This document shows positions 1 to 9,425 of a stretch of DNA of 64,000 nt, in pieces. Below the pieces are notes generated by a model. That model was not told the DNA's origin. It saw nothing but the letters and a program-made list of their open reading frames with translations, and searched no databases. The translations under genes were made by a program, and so were the position numbers. Numbering within the stretch: position 1 is the stretch's first letter; each line of letters starts with the position of its first letter. The stretch covers positions 62,001 to 126,000 of the forward strand of contig DAOSEM010000002.1 of the NCBI GenBank assembly GCA_035363115.1. Direction: 5' to 3'. Source of the DNA: Syntrophales bacterium (lineage in GTDB: Bacteria > Desulfobacterota > Syntrophia > Syntrophales > PHBD01).

Positions 1-1703
1 TCGAGGTGATCCACCTCTGGAACGTGGGGCCGGCCGAATACGCCGATGAGCGGCTCCGCTCCAACTTCCGGGTCAATTCTTTTTTCGTGTGCGATGCCGT
101 TCGGAACGCCTTTTCCTCGGGCCTGGCCGACTTCACGCCGATCTTTCCGTTTCAGATGCCTCGCGCCTTTGAGCGGGGTTTCCTGGACCTGGACGTGGCC
201 CTGATCCAGGTATCCCCTCCGGACAGGAACGGGTACATGAGCCTCGGGGTCAGCGTCGACATCGTCAAGTCGGCCGTGAAGCGGGCGGATCTGGTCATCG
301 CACAGGTAAACAGCTTCATGCCCTGGGTGCCCGGCGACACGTTTATTCACGCCACGGACGTGAACTTCCTGGTTCCTTTCGATGAACCCCTGATCGAATA
401 CAGGATGGAGCACTGCGATGAGATTGTTTCTGCAATCGGCCGCTACGTCTCTCTCCTTGTGAAGGACGGAGATACGATCCAGGCGGGATTCGGTCCCATT
501 CCGGATGCCGTGCTGGCGAACCTCAGGGAGAAGAAAGACCTTGGGATTCATACGGACGTTCTCACGGACGGAATGGTCGCCCTGATGCGCTGCGGAGCCG
601 TGACGAACCGGAAGAAATCCAGAGACAGGGGGAAAACCGTTGCCGCACTTTGCGCCGGGACAAAGGAGAGCTTCGAGTACATTCACGAGAACCCGATGGT
701 GCAGTTCATGCCGATCGACTATACGAACAGCCCTCTTGTCATTGCCTCGCAGGAGAACATGCTCTCGATCAACGAGGCCCGGCTTGTCGATCTGACCGGC
801 CAGACCACGGAGGAAGATCCTGAATCGGCGACTCCCCGCGGGATCGGAGGACAGGCGGACTTCATGCGGGGCGCCGCCATGGCCGCGGGAGGCACGGCGA
901 TCTTCGCCATGCCGTCCACGACGCCGGACGGGAGCCGCTCGCGAATCGTGGCGTCGCTCCAGGGAGGCGCCGGCATATCCAACATGCGCTGCGATGCCGA
1001 ATATGTCGTCACGGAGTACGGCTATGTCTTTCTCCATGGACGGAGCCTCCGCGAGAGGGCGATGGCCCTCATCAGCATCGCCCACCCGAAGTTCAGGCCT
1101 TCCCTGCTCGAAGAGGCCAGGAAACGGGGGCTTGTTCTCCCGTCTCAGACCCTTGTGCCCGGAATGGGAGGCATTTATCCGGAACACCTCGAGACGGGGA
1201 AAGTCCTGAAAAACGGGGAGCCCGTCCTTCTGAGGCCGGTCAGGCTCGGCGACGAGGACATCCTGAAAGATTTCTTCTACGCCCTGTCGGACAAGAGCAT
1301 CAAGCGCCGGTTCATGAATGCGCGGCTCGACATGCCTCATGAAAGGCTCAAGAATTTTATCGTGGTCAACTATGCCGAGGAAATGGTGATCCTCGCCGTG
1401 CAACAAGAGGAGGAGGAAGTCGAGACGGTCATCGGTGTCTGCGAGTACCGGCTTGATCCAAAATCAAATTACGGGGAGGCTGCCTTCGCAGTGCGGGACG
1501 ATCACCAGGGGTTGGGTGTCGGGTCGATGCTGTTGAAATACCTTACCCAGGTTGCCGTGAAGCAGGGGCTCAACGGCTTCACCGCCGAGGTGCTTGTCGA
1601 AAACACCTCCATGATGGGTCTCTTCGAGAAGATGGAGACCAGGATGGAGAAACACATATCCGACGGGGTGTATGAATTGAAGATGACCTTCAAGCGGGAG
1701 TGA
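1..1703 (+). CDS. Acetyl-CoA hydrolase/transferase-GNAT fusion, 5'-truncated
   Basis: The reading frame is open to the left edge (first full codon at base 3), so the true start lies outside; the GTG at base 6 is internal. Residues to about 400 match the acetyl-CoA hydrolase/CoA-transferase family: the GFGPIPDAVL segment, the glycine-rich GGQADFMRGA stretch and the CDAEYVVTEYG block are all present. From about residue 405 a GNAT acetyltransferase domain follows, with an acetyl-CoA loop of the form DDHQGLGVGSMLLKYL. CoA-transferase fused to GNAT is a known architecture. The first half probably moves CoA between carboxylic acids; the acceptor of the GNAT domain cannot be read from sequence. An acyl-CoA ligase follows 76 bases downstream, consistent with organic-acid activation. 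Confidence 0.85.
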   Translation, partial: EVIHLWNVGPAEYADERLRSNFRVNSFFVCDAVRNAFSSGLADFTPIFPFQMPRAFERGFLDLDVALIQVSPPDRNGYMSLGVSVDIVKSAVKRADLVIAQVNSFMPWVPGDTFIHATDVNFLVPFDEPLIEYRMEHCDEIVSAIGRYVSLLVKDGDTIQAGFGPIPDAVLANLREKKDLGIHTDVLTDGMVALMRCGAVTNRKKSRDRGKTVAALCAGTKESFEYIHENPMVQFMPIDYTNSPLVIASQENMLSINEARLVDLTGQTTEEDPESATPRGIGGQADFMRGAAMAAGGTAIFAMPSTTPDGSRSRIVASLQGGAGISNMRCDAEYVVTEYGYVFLHGRSLRERAMALISIAHPKFRPSLLEEARKRGLVLPSQTLVPGMGGIYPEHLETGKVLKNGEPVLLRPVRLGDEDILKDFFYALSDKSIKRRFMNARLDMPHERLKNFIVVNYAEEMVILAVQQEEEEVETVIGVCEYRLDPKSNYGEAAFAVRDDHQGLGVGSMLLKYLTQVAVKQGLNGFTAEVLVENTSMMGLFEKMETRMEKHISDGVYELKMTFKRE

Positions 1704-1779
1704 CAGGAAGGGATCTGCCTCTCCAATCTACGGATCGTGCAGTTCCATTCCTCATTACGAGACACTGAGGAGGTGCGAC

Positions 1780-3474
1780 GTGGCCGATTTTCCCTGGTTC
1801 AAAAACTATGACTCGGGGGTGCCCCACACCCTGGAGCCCTACCCGGACCGGACCCTGCTGGACGTGGTGTACGACACCGCACGGCAGCGCCCGGGACACA
1901 CGATGATATGGTTCAAGGGAGCCGTCATCACCTATGCACAGTTCCTGGGACACGTGGAGGGGGTGGCGCGGGCGCTCGCCGGGCTAGGCGTGAAGAAGGG
2001 CGACCGCGTGGCCCTCATGATGCCCAACATCCCCCAGATGCTCATCTGCCAGTTCGCCGTCTGGAAGGCCGGGGGCATCGCAGTGCCGGTCAATCCCCTC
2101 TACGGCGAGGCAGAGCTGGTGCACACCCTGCAGGATGTCGGGGCGGAGATCGCCATCGTCATGACCCCGTTCTACCGCCTGCTGAAGAGCGTCCAGGAGC
2201 GGACGGGCGTGAAGACGGTCATTGCCACGTCGGTCAAGGAGTACCTGGCGCCGCTGAAGCGCTTCCTTTTCGGGCTCCTGATGGAGAAGAAGCAGGGGCA
2301 TGCCGTCGAGCTGGAGGCCGGCGACCTCCGGCTCCAGGACGCCATCCGGAAATACGCCGGATCGCCGCTTCCGGAGGTGAAGCTGAACCGGGACGACACG
2401 GGGCTGATCCTCTTCAGCGGGGGCACCACGGGCACGCCCAAGGGCGTCATGCTGTCGCACGGAAGCATCTTCATGAACGGCATGCAGACACGCTCCTGGT
2501 TCTCCACGCTCCTCGTGGACTGGGAGGACGTCACGGTCCTCCTGATGCCGCTCTTCCACATCTACGGAAACATCATCCTGGTCTCGACCCTGCTTCATGC
2601 CCGGGTGCCCATTGTCCTCGTGCCCAACCCGCGGGACGTCCCCGACCTCTTGTCCACCATCCGGACGACCCGGCCGCGGTTCTTCCCGGGCATCGCCACG
2701 CTGTTCATCGGCCTGATGAACAACCCGGAGGTGAAGTCCGGAAAGATCGATTTCCGGTCCATGAAGATGTGCGTGGCCGCCGCCGCGCCGCTCCTGCCGG
2801 AGACGAAGAGGAGCTGGGAGGCGCTGACCGGCGGAAAGCTCGTCGAGGCCTACGGCCTGACGGAGTCGGGCATCATCGCCATGGGGCCGATCCTGGGAAC
2901 GTGGAAGGAAGGGGCCGTCGGCCTGCCCACCCCGGACGTGGAGGTGAAGATCGTCGACATCCTCACCGCCGAGCAGGAGATGCCGACCGGGGAAACCGGC
3001 GAGATCGTCATCCGGTCGCCGCAGCTGATGCAGGGCTACTGGAACAATCCGGAGGCCACCGCGGATATGCTGCGCGATGGATGGCTGTACACCGGCGACG
3101 TCGGCCACCTGGACGGAGACGGCTACCTGTTCATCACCTCGCGCAAGAAGGAGTTGATCAAGCCCAGCGGCCACCAGGTCTTCCCCGGGGAGGTGGAGGA
3201 GGTCATCGCCCGCCACCCGGCGGTGCTCGAAGTGGGTGTGGCCGGCGTCCGGGACCCCGAGCAGGGGGAGGCCGTCAAGGCCTGGGTCGTCTTGAGGCCG
3301 GACGGGACGTGCACCGAGGAAGAGTTGAAGGTCTTCTGCCGGGAGAGCCTGACGGCATACAAGGTGCCCCGGTACGTCGAATTTCGCGATTCGCTGCCCA
3401 AGTCGCTGATCGGCAAGGTCCTGCGGCGCGTGCTGCAGGAGGAGGAAGAGAAGAAGCGGCGGCCGGGCGGATAG
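1780..3474 (+). CDS. AMP-forming acyl-CoA synthetase
   Basis: A 564-residue cytosolic AMP-binding enzyme that activates a carboxylic acid to its CoA thioester through an acyl-adenylate. The phosphate-binding loop FSGGTTGTPKG lies near residue 213, the YGLTESG adenylate motif near 357, the hinge YTGDVGHLDGDGYLF and RKKELIK motifs near 430-460, and the catalytic lysine region SLIGKVLRR near 545. Length is normal. It starts at GTG with a GAGGAGG ribosome site eight bases upstream. The substrate, medium-chain, long-chain or aromatic acid, is not decidable; overall it resembles long-chain fatty acid ligases (FadD type). Confidence 0.9.
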   Translation: MADFPWFKNYDSGVPHTLEPYPDRTLLDVVYDTARQRPGHTMIWFKGAVITYAQFLGHVEGVARALAGLGVKKGDRVALMMPNIPQMLICQFAVWKAGGIAVPVNPLYGEAELVHTLQDVGAEIAIVMTPFYRLLKSVQERTGVKTVIATSVKEYLAPLKRFLFGLLMEKKQGHAVELEAGDLRLQDAIRKYAGSPLPEVKLNRDDTGLILFSGGTTGTPKGVMLSHGSIFMNGMQTRSWFSTLLVDWEDVTVLLMPLFHIYGNIILVSTLLHARVPIVLVPNPRDVPDLLSTIRTTRPRFFPGIATLFIGLMNNPEVKSGKIDFRSMKMCVAAAAPLLPETKRSWEALTGGKLVEAYGLTESGIIAMGPILGTWKEGAVGLPTPDVEVKIVDILTAEQEMPTGETGEIVIRSPQLMQGYWNNPEATADMLRDGWLYTGDVGHLDGDGYLFITSRKKELIKPSGHQVFPGEVEEVIARHPAVLEVGVAGVRDPEQGEAVKAWVVLRPDGTCTEEELKVFCRESLTAYKVPRYVEFRDSLPKSLIGKVLRRVLQEEEEKKRRPGG

Positions 3475-3528
3475 GCCGGATCGATGGTGCACGGTCCCAA
3501 TGCATCCGGTCTGTTTTCAGGGGGGAGC

Positions 3529-4497
3529 ATGAAAAAGATATTCATTGCGTGGATGGTGGCGGGGCTCCTGGCGGCAGGCTGGAGTCCGGTGTTCGGGGGA
3601 GCGTCCGTCGAGGAGCTGGTCCGGCTGGCGCCGCGCATCACCCTGGAGGACAAGAAAATCTCGACCTTCGAGGTCCGGGGCACCCTCGACTTCGAGGGCA
3701 TCCAACTGCGGTTCCTGGTTGCGGGAAGGCAGCCCAACCGGCACAGCCTGACTGTCCTGGATCCCCGCGACGGGATGCCGATCCTGGTCGGCGCGGGGAA
3801 CTCCTACCTGTTTTACGACCCGGTTGCTTCGGAGGTCCTCCTGGGCAAGGCGGCACCGCAATTCCTCCTCCGGATGGATTCCGCCGAGGAGAGCCTGAAG
3901 CTGGTGTTCGGGGTGCATGAGCCGGAAGACGGCAAGGGGAAGCCGGGAGAGGCGAGGGCCGACGACGTGGTGATCGACCTCCGCTCCGTCATGGCCGGGG
4001 CGGATCAGGGCATCGGGATCGCGAAAGCGGAAGGAGACCGATTCGTCGTCGAGGGGAAGACCCGGCGGGGGGGACGATTCCTGGCGTACGTGACGCCATC
4101 GAGAAGCGGGAGCCCTTACGGCCGGATCGAGTTTTTCAAGGCCGATGTGAACGCGGTGCGGCCGTTTTTGGTCCTGGACCGGATCGTCCTCAACGGGCCG
4201 CTGCCGGAGGAGCGCTTTGTCCTCTCCGAAGAAAGGCTGCTTGCCGCCGTCCCGTCGATCCGGCGGGTGCCGGACGGCGTGACGGTCAGGAGGGACGTGT
4301 CGCTCGCCACCTTCTACCGGGCCCTCGTAACCCGCTTCATCCTGGCCGACCCGGCCAACCGGAAGATGATCCCGGTCGTCGAGAAGATGGCCCGCCAGGT
4401 GATCGACTGGGAAGAGGTAAGGAAGAAAGACGCGGCGATTGCGCCGGCGCTGAAGGCCGTTTTCAAGGACCTGGAGGCCGCGGGCGCCGCTCCGTAG
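3529..4497 (+). CDS. Exported protein of unknown function
   Basis: The start is taken as the ATG at 3529, which follows a GGGGGGAG ribosome site and opens directly into a signal peptide (MKKIFIAWMVAGLLAAGW, cleavage probably near FGGA). An earlier in-frame ATG at 3484 would put 15 non-hydrophobic residues before it. The mature part, about 300 residues, is beta-rich and has no motif I recognise; alternating hydrophobic strands and a basic segment (KTRRGGRFLAYVTP) could suit a LolA-like or lipid-binding fold, but that is speculation. It begins a series of exported proteins running to 8.1 kb. Confidence 0.7.
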   Translation: MKKIFIAWMVAGLLAAGWSPVFGGASVEELVRLAPRITLEDKKISTFEVRGTLDFEGIQLRFLVAGRQPNRHSLTVLDPRDGMPILVGAGNSYLFYDPVASEVLLGKAAPQFLLRMDSAEESLKLVFGVHEPEDGKGKPGEARADDVVIDLRSVMAGADQGIGIAKAEGDRFVVEGKTRRGGRFLAYVTPSRSGSPYGRIEFFKADVNAVRPFLVLDRIVLNGPLPEERFVLSEERLLAAVPSIRRVPDGVTVRRDVSLATFYRALVTRFILADPANRKMIPVVEKMARQVIDWEEVRKKDAAIAPALKAVFKDLEAAGAAP

Positions 4498-4541
4498 CGG
4501 CACGGAAGCAGGGAGCCGCAATCAGAACAGGAGACCGGCGG

Positions 4542-5060
4542 ATGTCGAACATCGGGAACGAGCCGAAACACAAGGGGAAGCTGATCCAGGGCGTGCGGTC
4601 GACGCTGGAGCACCGGGCCGCCTGGCTGTATCTCCTCCTGGATGAAGCGGAAAAGCGCGGCATCGACACGGAAGGCTTCGCGAGGGCGGCCATCCTGCGG
4701 TGCGGGTGTTTCCAGGGCGGACAGCTCGTTGACAGGGCGGGCACCAGGAGCCTGAAGGGACTGAAGAAAACGCTCTTTACGCTGCCGGCGAGGATGGTCT
4801 TCGAGATGAAGATCCTGTACTGCACGGACGACCGGCTGGAGATCGACTTCCACCACTGTCCGCTGGTGGCGGCCTGGCAATCGTACGGCGCCGCGGACGA
4901 GCGGATCGAGAAGCTCTGCGACATCGCCATGCAGGGAGACCGGGGCATCGCCGAATCCTTCGGCTGCGAGCTGGAGCTGGGCGAGACCATCGCGAAGGGA
5001 CACGGCAGGTGCCAGATCCGGTTTGTGAGAAAAAAGACGAGTAAAGGGGATGGGGTATGA
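4542..5060 (+). CDS. ATC hydrolase family protein
   Basis: A 172-residue soluble protein resembling the L-2-amino-thiazoline-4-carboxylic acid hydrolase family. Seen: a HHCPLVAAW segment near residue 105, then ELCDIAM-type and CDIAMQGDRGIAESFG text and a terminal ETIAKGHGRCQIRF block, which is the usual order of conserved blocks. Founding members open the thiazoline ring on the way to L-cysteine, but most anaerobe homologues have no tested substrate, so the name is a family label only. Its stop overlaps the start of the next gene by four bases (ATGA), so the two are probably co-translated. Confidence 0.75.
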   Translation: MSNIGNEPKHKGKLIQGVRSTLEHRAAWLYLLLDEAEKRGIDTEGFARAAILRCGCFQGGQLVDRAGTRSLKGLKKTLFTLPARMVFEMKILYCTDDRLEIDFHHCPLVAAWQSYGAADERIEKLCDIAMQGDRGIAESFGCELELGETIAKGHGRCQIRFVRKKTSKGDGV

Positions 5061-5545
5061 AGAAGTACCTGGTGGTGATCGGCATTGCAGTCCTGCTTGT
5101 AATCGTTCTGGTGGGGTGGTGGATTGTCGGCCGCCCGGACCGCGGAACCACCGGCTCGGTGAGCACCCAGTTCCGGTGGATCGGTCCCAACGACAAGATC
5201 GTGGTGGACGGATTCGACGATCCCAAGATCCAGGGCGTGGCCTGCCACATTGCCCGGGCCCAGACCGGGGGCGTCAAGGGAGCCCTGGGCGTGGCGGAGG
5301 ACACGAGCGATGCCAGCATCGCCTGCCGCCAGGTGGGTCCCATCCGGTTTACGGGCGAGATCAAGGACGGCGAGCGCGTCTTCGACGAGCAGCGCAGCCT
5401 CGTCTTCAAGTCGCTGCAGGTCGTCCGCTTCTACGATCGGAAACGCAACGTCCTGGTCTACGTGTCCTACAGCGACCGGGTCATCTCGGGCAGCCCGAAG
5501 AACAGCATCAGCACGGTTCCCGTCATGGGGTGGCAGGCCCCCTGA
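5057..5545 (+). CDS. creA: CreA family periplasmic protein
   Basis: 162 residues with one N-terminal membrane segment (residues 4-25) serving as signal or anchor. The mature region matches CreA: WIGPNDKIVVDGFDDP, then VACHIARAQTGGVKG, SIACRQVGPI, and SLVFKSLQVVRFYD near the C-terminus. Two cysteines (VACH and IACR) are positioned as in CreA and could form a disulfide. The molecular role of CreA is unknown. Translationally coupled to the preceding ATC-hydrolase-like gene. Confidence 0.85.
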   Translation: MKKYLVVIGIAVLLVIVLVGWWIVGRPDRGTTGSVSTQFRWIGPNDKIVVDGFDDPKIQGVACHIARAQTGGVKGALGVAEDTSDASIACRQVGPIRFTGEIKDGERVFDEQRSLVFKSLQVVRFYDRKRNVLVYVSYSDRVISGSPKNSISTVPVMGWQAP

Positions 5546-5750
5546 TCCTGGAAGAAGGGAATGGCATACAGGAACGAGAGGGATTTCGACTTCGGTTCGT
5601 TTTTCATTTCCATCCAGCGTGGATTCGACAAAAGAATTGATAGAGCCCTCTTTGCGATTCAACGTTCAGGAACGAATCTCTCCGCGAGGTGTACAGGGTT
5701 TCCGTTCAGCGAACGCCCCATGCAACTTCAGACACGAAAGGAGGCAGATA

Positions 5751-6425
5751 ATGAAACGATCAGCCGTCATCTTTTTCTTGCTTTCCATGGCCATTGCAAT
5801 CTCCGGATGCGCAACGATGAGCGACATTTCGAGCTCCGTCTCCACGACGGTCACATCCATAACCTCGAACGTGGATCCGAATCTCGTGGCCAAGGTCCCG
5901 GGGGACAAGCGCGGGGATTTTCCCAAGGCGGAGTTTGCGGTCCGGGTCGCCGATGAAAAGCTGAAACTGGCGAAGATGAAAACCGAGTTGGCGGCAAAGC
6001 AGAAAAAGCAGGCCGACTATGAAGAGGACCTCGTGGCAATCGGCCTGAAAGATGCAAACCTTGATTACGACATCGTGAAAATGGCGGCCGTTGACGCGGC
6101 GGGCCTGGGCAAGAAGGAAGAGAACATCAAGGCGACGACAAAACTGAAACTGAAGAAAGTCGACCTGGAGGGAGACCGGATCAAGGCGGAGGGGAATATC
6201 ACAACCGTCAAGCAGCAGATCACGGACCTGGCTGCCAGGATCAAGGCCCAGGAAGAGCAGATCGCGGGTTTGACGGCCGGGAAGGCAAAGCCGGAAAAGG
6301 AAGGGGGCGCGGCGGTGGAAAAAGCGAAAGCGGCAGAGGAGAAACGCGGGGACGACAAGGTGGCGGCTCCTGCGGCGGTCCCGGCCCCGGCAACGCCCCC
6401 GGCTCCCGCGGAAAAAGCAAAGTAG
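5751..6425 (+). CDS. Coiled-coil lipoprotein
   Basis: 224 residues starting at an ATG seven bases after AAGGAGG. The N-terminus is a lipoprotein signal (MKRSAVIFFLLSMAIAISGC), so Cys20 is the likely lipidated residue. A serine/threonine-rich spacer follows, then about 110 residues of charged heptad-like sequence rich in Lys, Glu and Ala, predicted as coiled coil, and an Ala/Pro/Lys-rich disordered tail. Probably a periplasmic envelope spacer or tether; no specific family recognised. Leading 205-base intergenic region has no convincing promoter. Confidence 0.75.
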   Translation: MKRSAVIFFLLSMAIAISGCATMSDISSSVSTTVTSITSNVDPNLVAKVPGDKRGDFPKAEFAVRVADEKLKLAKMKTELAAKQKKQADYEEDLVAIGLKDANLDYDIVKMAAVDAAGLGKKEENIKATTKLKLKKVDLEGDRIKAEGNITTVKQQITDLAARIKAQEEQIAGLTAGKAKPEKEGGAAVEKAKAAEEKRGDDKVAAPAAVPAPATPPAPAEKAK

Positions 6426-6466
6426 GCGCAAAACCGGGGCTGGCCCCTTTCTTCGAGGTGAATCCA

Positions 6467-7300
6467 ATGAAGCATTCCATCGGTGCTCTTCTGCTTGCAT
6501 TTGCCGTCCTGTGTTCCGGTTCTGAAGAGGCCGCCGCGGCCGGGGGAGGGAAGGCCGCGGCAAAGGGACAGGGGAACAGGATCTATCAGGTCATGTGGCA
6601 GGGTGAAAATGTCGGCGGCCGGCTGACGATCAACGGTTTCACGGTCAGCGACTTCAAGGGGGGACCCGTCACCGGCACCGCCGCCGTGAACGTCTGGCTG
6701 ACCGGCCGAAACGAGATCCGGGCCGAGCTGCGCAAGAAGGATCCGAAGGCCCCGGCGAGCTTCTCCCTGGGCGCCTCCGGGCTGGCCATGGGAGACGTCG
6801 TCTCCACCGGCGACCGGGGAAACCTGTTCCACGTCATGCTGGCCGACGCCGACCTGTCGGGACGGACGCCGAAGGTCGTGACGAAAACGTTCAACACGAG
6901 CCTGGACTTCAGCAGCCATCTCCTGGCATCCGGGCCGTCCCGGTTCGGCGAGCGGGAGGTCCTGGAATATGCCGTCCGGCTCCATGGTCTTTTCCGGAAG
7001 AAGGACGCCAGGGCGATCCTGCAGGCGATGGAGGTCAAGGCGGAGGATTACGCCCGGGCCTACGGGCGGCCGGTGGCGGACTTCCGGGAATCCGTCGCTT
7101 CCATGCTGAAGGAGGACTTTTTCAAAGGCCGGCTGGCCGGGATCGATGCGAAAAAGCTGAGGGCGGAGAAGGTGAACGGCCTTTGGCACATTCGTGACGG
7201 GGATGCGGAATTGATCCGGACCCGATCCTCCGACGGCTCGACATCGGAGCTGCCGATCTTTGTCGGCGACATCGAGGGCAAACTGATGGTTGTCCGGTAA
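6467..7300 (+). CDS. Exported protein of unknown function
   Basis: Start chosen at ATG 6467, six bases after GAGGTG; a GTG at 6458 in the same frame is possible but overlaps that ribosome site. Residues 1-26 form a signal peptide ending near EEAAAAG. The mature protein (about 250 residues) has a polar core with sequence such as NRIYQVMWQGENVGGRLTI and an acidic C-terminal half. No catalytic motif is evident. It sits 41 bases after the coiled-coil lipoprotein gene, so they may share a transcript. Confidence 0.65.
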   Translation: MKHSIGALLLAFAVLCSGSEEAAAAGGGKAAAKGQGNRIYQVMWQGENVGGRLTINGFTVSDFKGGPVTGTAAVNVWLTGRNEIRAELRKKDPKAPASFSLGASGLAMGDVVSTGDRGNLFHVMLADADLSGRTPKVVTKTFNTSLDFSSHLLASGPSRFGEREVLEYAVRLHGLFRKKDARAILQAMEVKAEDYARAYGRPVADFRESVASMLKEDFFKGRLAGIDAKKLRAEKVNGLWHIRDGDAELIRTRSSDGSTSELPIFVGDIEGKLMVVR

Positions 7301-7351
7301 CGTGAAGCAAGGGGTCAGAAAAGGTTATTGGATCAGGAAAGGGAGGTTGTG

Positions 7352-8068
7352 ATGGGAGTGTCTTTTTTGAAGAGGTTGTGCATTGTCCTTTTGATGTTGA
7401 GTCTCACGTTCATTCCGACCGCTTCGGCACAACGTTTGGAGACCGGCAAGGCCATTGATGCCGCTGTGGAATGGGATAACGGCAAGGCGTATTTTTTCAG
7501 GGGCAACCGGTATGTCCGCTATGACATCAAGGCCGACCGGGTTGATCCCGGTTATCCGAAGCCGATCAACGGAGAGACCTGGCCGGGGGTGCCGTGGACG
7601 GACGGCATAGACGCCGCCGTGAACTGGGGCAACGGCAAGGCGTATTTTTTCAGGGGCAACCAGTATGTCCGCTACGACATCAAAGCCGACCGGGTTGATC
7701 CCGGTTATCCAAAACCGATCAACGGAGAGACCTGGCCGGGGGTGCCGTGGATGGACGGCATAGACGCCGCCGTGAACTGGGGTAACGGCAAGGCATATTT
7801 TTTCAGGGGCAACCAGTATGTCCGCTACGACATCAAGGCCGACCGGGTTGATCCCGGTTATCCAAAGCCGATCAACGGAGAGACCTGGCCGGGAGTCCCA
7901 TGGATGGACGGCATCGACGCCGCTGCAAACTGGAGAAATGGGAAATCCTATTTCTTTAAAGATGGCGAGTATGTTCGTTTCGATATCAAAGCGGACAGGA
8001 CCGATCCGGGATATCCGAAACCGGTCAATAACGAGACTTGGCCGGGACTGCCAAGCCTGACACGCTGA
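7352..8068 (+). CDS. Secreted four-repeat hemopexin-like protein
   Basis: The signal peptide runs MGVSFLKRLCIVLLMLSL to about ...PTASA, then four 51-residue hemopexin-like repeats fill the rest of the 238-residue protein. Each has the form IDAAVxWxNGKxYFFxxxxYVRxDIKADRxDPGYPKPxNxETWPG. Four hemopexin repeats normally build one four-bladed propeller, so the protein is a complete single domain with no attached enzyme. Hemopexin propellers bind proteins, haem or polysaccharide; which applies here is unknown. ATG 7352 is preferred over TTG 7328 because GGGAGG lies five bases before it. The DNA is visibly less GC-rich than its neighbours, and the first three repeats are nearly identical. Confidence 0.85.
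   Translation: MGVSFLKRLCIVLLMLSLTFIPTASAQRLETGKAIDAAVEWDNGKAYFFRGNRYVRYDIKADRVDPGYPKPINGETWPGVPWTDGIDAAVNWGNGKAYFFRGNQYVRYDIKADRVDPGYPKPINGETWPGVPWMDGIDAAVNWGNGKAYFFRGNQYVRYDIKADRVDPGYPKPINGETWPGVPWMDGIDAAANWRNGKSYFFKDGEYVRFDIKADRTDPGYPKPVNNETWPGLPSLTR
7454..8065 (+). repeat. Four tandem 153-base repeats (hemopexin units)
   Basis: Unit boundaries at 7454, 7607, 7760 and 7913, each exactly 153 bases and in frame. Units 1-3 differ at only a few scattered bases; unit 4 is more diverged. High identity at silent sites points to recent duplication or gene conversion. Confidence 0.9.
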
Positions 8069-8221
8069 TCGGATGTAGGGGGCATTTCAAGACCTGACTC
8101 CAGCACGACGGGAAAAGCAGCGGAGCCGTTTCAACCAGTATGAAAACGTGATAATGTCGAAACGCCATGGAACCTCCCTCTCCCTTGTGACCCCTCTTTC
8201 CATGGGAAAGGAGGCTGAGCG

Positions 8222-9376
8222 ATGGGCAAACTGAACCGGAGGGAATTTCTGCAGATCAGCGCGGCGGGGGCCGGCACCGCCCTCCTGGGCTGGGAGGGCA
8301 TCGCGGAGGCCGCCCGGAGCGCGTCGCCCGGGTCCTCGCCGTTTCCCGGACCCGTGTACCGAACCCTGGGCCGCACGGGGCTGAACATTACCGTCATCAG
8401 TTTCGGAGCGATGCTGACGCCGGAGGCGGAGGTGCTGGAGACGGCCTTCGACCATGGCGTCAATTACGTGGACACGGCCAGGGTCTACATGGGCGGCCGG
8501 AACGAGGAGATCGTCGGGAGGGCCCTGAAGGGCCGTCGGAACAGGGTCTATGTCGCGACGAAGACGACCGGGCGGTCGGGAAAGCAGGTCATCCGCGACG
8601 TGGAGACCAGCCTCAGGATGCTGGAGACGGACCGCATCGACGTGATCCAGCTCCACAGCATCTCCGGGAGGCAGGACCGGATCTTCAGCGCGGACATCCG
8701 GGAGGCCCTCCTTAAGCTCCGGCAGCAGGGGAAGGTACGCTTTTTCGGAGTGACCTCCCACAGCAACGAGGCCGAGGTCCTCCATGCGCTGGTCGACGAC
8801 CGGGACCGGTTTTTCGACGTAGCCCTGGTGAAGTACAACTTCGAGAGCGACGCCGCGACGACGAAGGCCCTGGCACGGGCCGCCGGGGCCGGTGTCGGGA
8901 TCGTCGCCATGAAGTCCCTGGCCGGGGGATACCGGACCAACCCCCCGGGGCCGATCAGTCCCTACCAGGCCGCCCTGAAGTGGGTCCTCAGGAACCGCCA
9001 TGTCGCCGCGATCATCCCTGGAATGCGGGACATGGCGGAGCTTCGGGAGGACATCGCCGTGATGGGGATGAAATTCGGGCCCCTGGACCGCTACATCCTC
9101 GATCATTACCGGGCCTCCATCGATTCCGTGTACTGCCGCTTCTGCGGCGCCTGCGAGGCCGGATGCCCCTTCGGCGTACAGATCGGCACGATCAACCGCA
9201 GCCTCATGTACGCGGAGGCTTACCGGGAAGAGGGCCTCGCGCGCGAAACCTACCGTCAACTCCCCGTTTCTTCGTCTGCCTCGGTATGCCTGGACTGCCG
9301 GACATGCACGGCGAAGTGCATCCACGGCCTCGACATCCGGGCGAAGATGGAGCGGGCCGGGAAGCTCCTGGGTTAG
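8222..9376 (+). CDS. Tat-exported aldo/keto reductase with ferredoxin tail
   Basis: 384 residues. A twin-arginine signal (NRREFLQISAAGAG, residues 5-18) predicts folded export. Residues 40-290 are an aldo/keto reductase barrel with the catalytic Asp-Tyr pair in YVDTARVY, lysine in ATKTTG and histidine in QLHSIS. The C-terminus has two cysteine clusters, CRFCGACEAGCPFG near 305 and CLDCRTCTAKCIHG near 356, able to bind two [4Fe-4S] centres. So it probably exchanges electrons by iron-sulfur relay rather than by a freely diffusing nicotinamide alone. Export of an NADPH-type fold raises the question of its cofactor. Start fixed by AAAGGAGG eight bases upstream. Confidence 0.85.
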   Translation: MGKLNRREFLQISAAGAGTALLGWEGIAEAARSASPGSSPFPGPVYRTLGRTGLNITVISFGAMLTPEAEVLETAFDHGVNYVDTARVYMGGRNEEIVGRALKGRRNRVYVATKTTGRSGKQVIRDVETSLRMLETDRIDVIQLHSISGRQDRIFSADIREALLKLRQQGKVRFFGVTSHSNEAEVLHALVDDRDRFFDVALVKYNFESDAATTKALARAAGAGVGIVAMKSLAGGYRTNPPGPISPYQAALKWVLRNRHVAAIIPGMRDMAELREDIAVMGMKFGPLDRYILDHYRASIDSVYCRFCGACEAGCPFGVQIGTINRSLMYAEAYREEGLARETYRQLPVSSSASVCLDCRTCTAKCIHGLDIRAKMERAGKLLG

Positions 9377-9425
9377 GGGCACCCGTCCGCGCCGGGACCC
9401 GATTTTCAAAAAGGAGGGAACGGCG

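Noticed and set aside
5561..5956. A 131-codon frame between creA and the lipoprotein gene
   Set aside because: No ribosome site, no family features, and it overlaps the better supported lipoprotein start.
7454..8065. Repeats as a CRISPR array or satellite
   Set aside because: The units are contiguous 153-base coding repeats in frame with no spacers.
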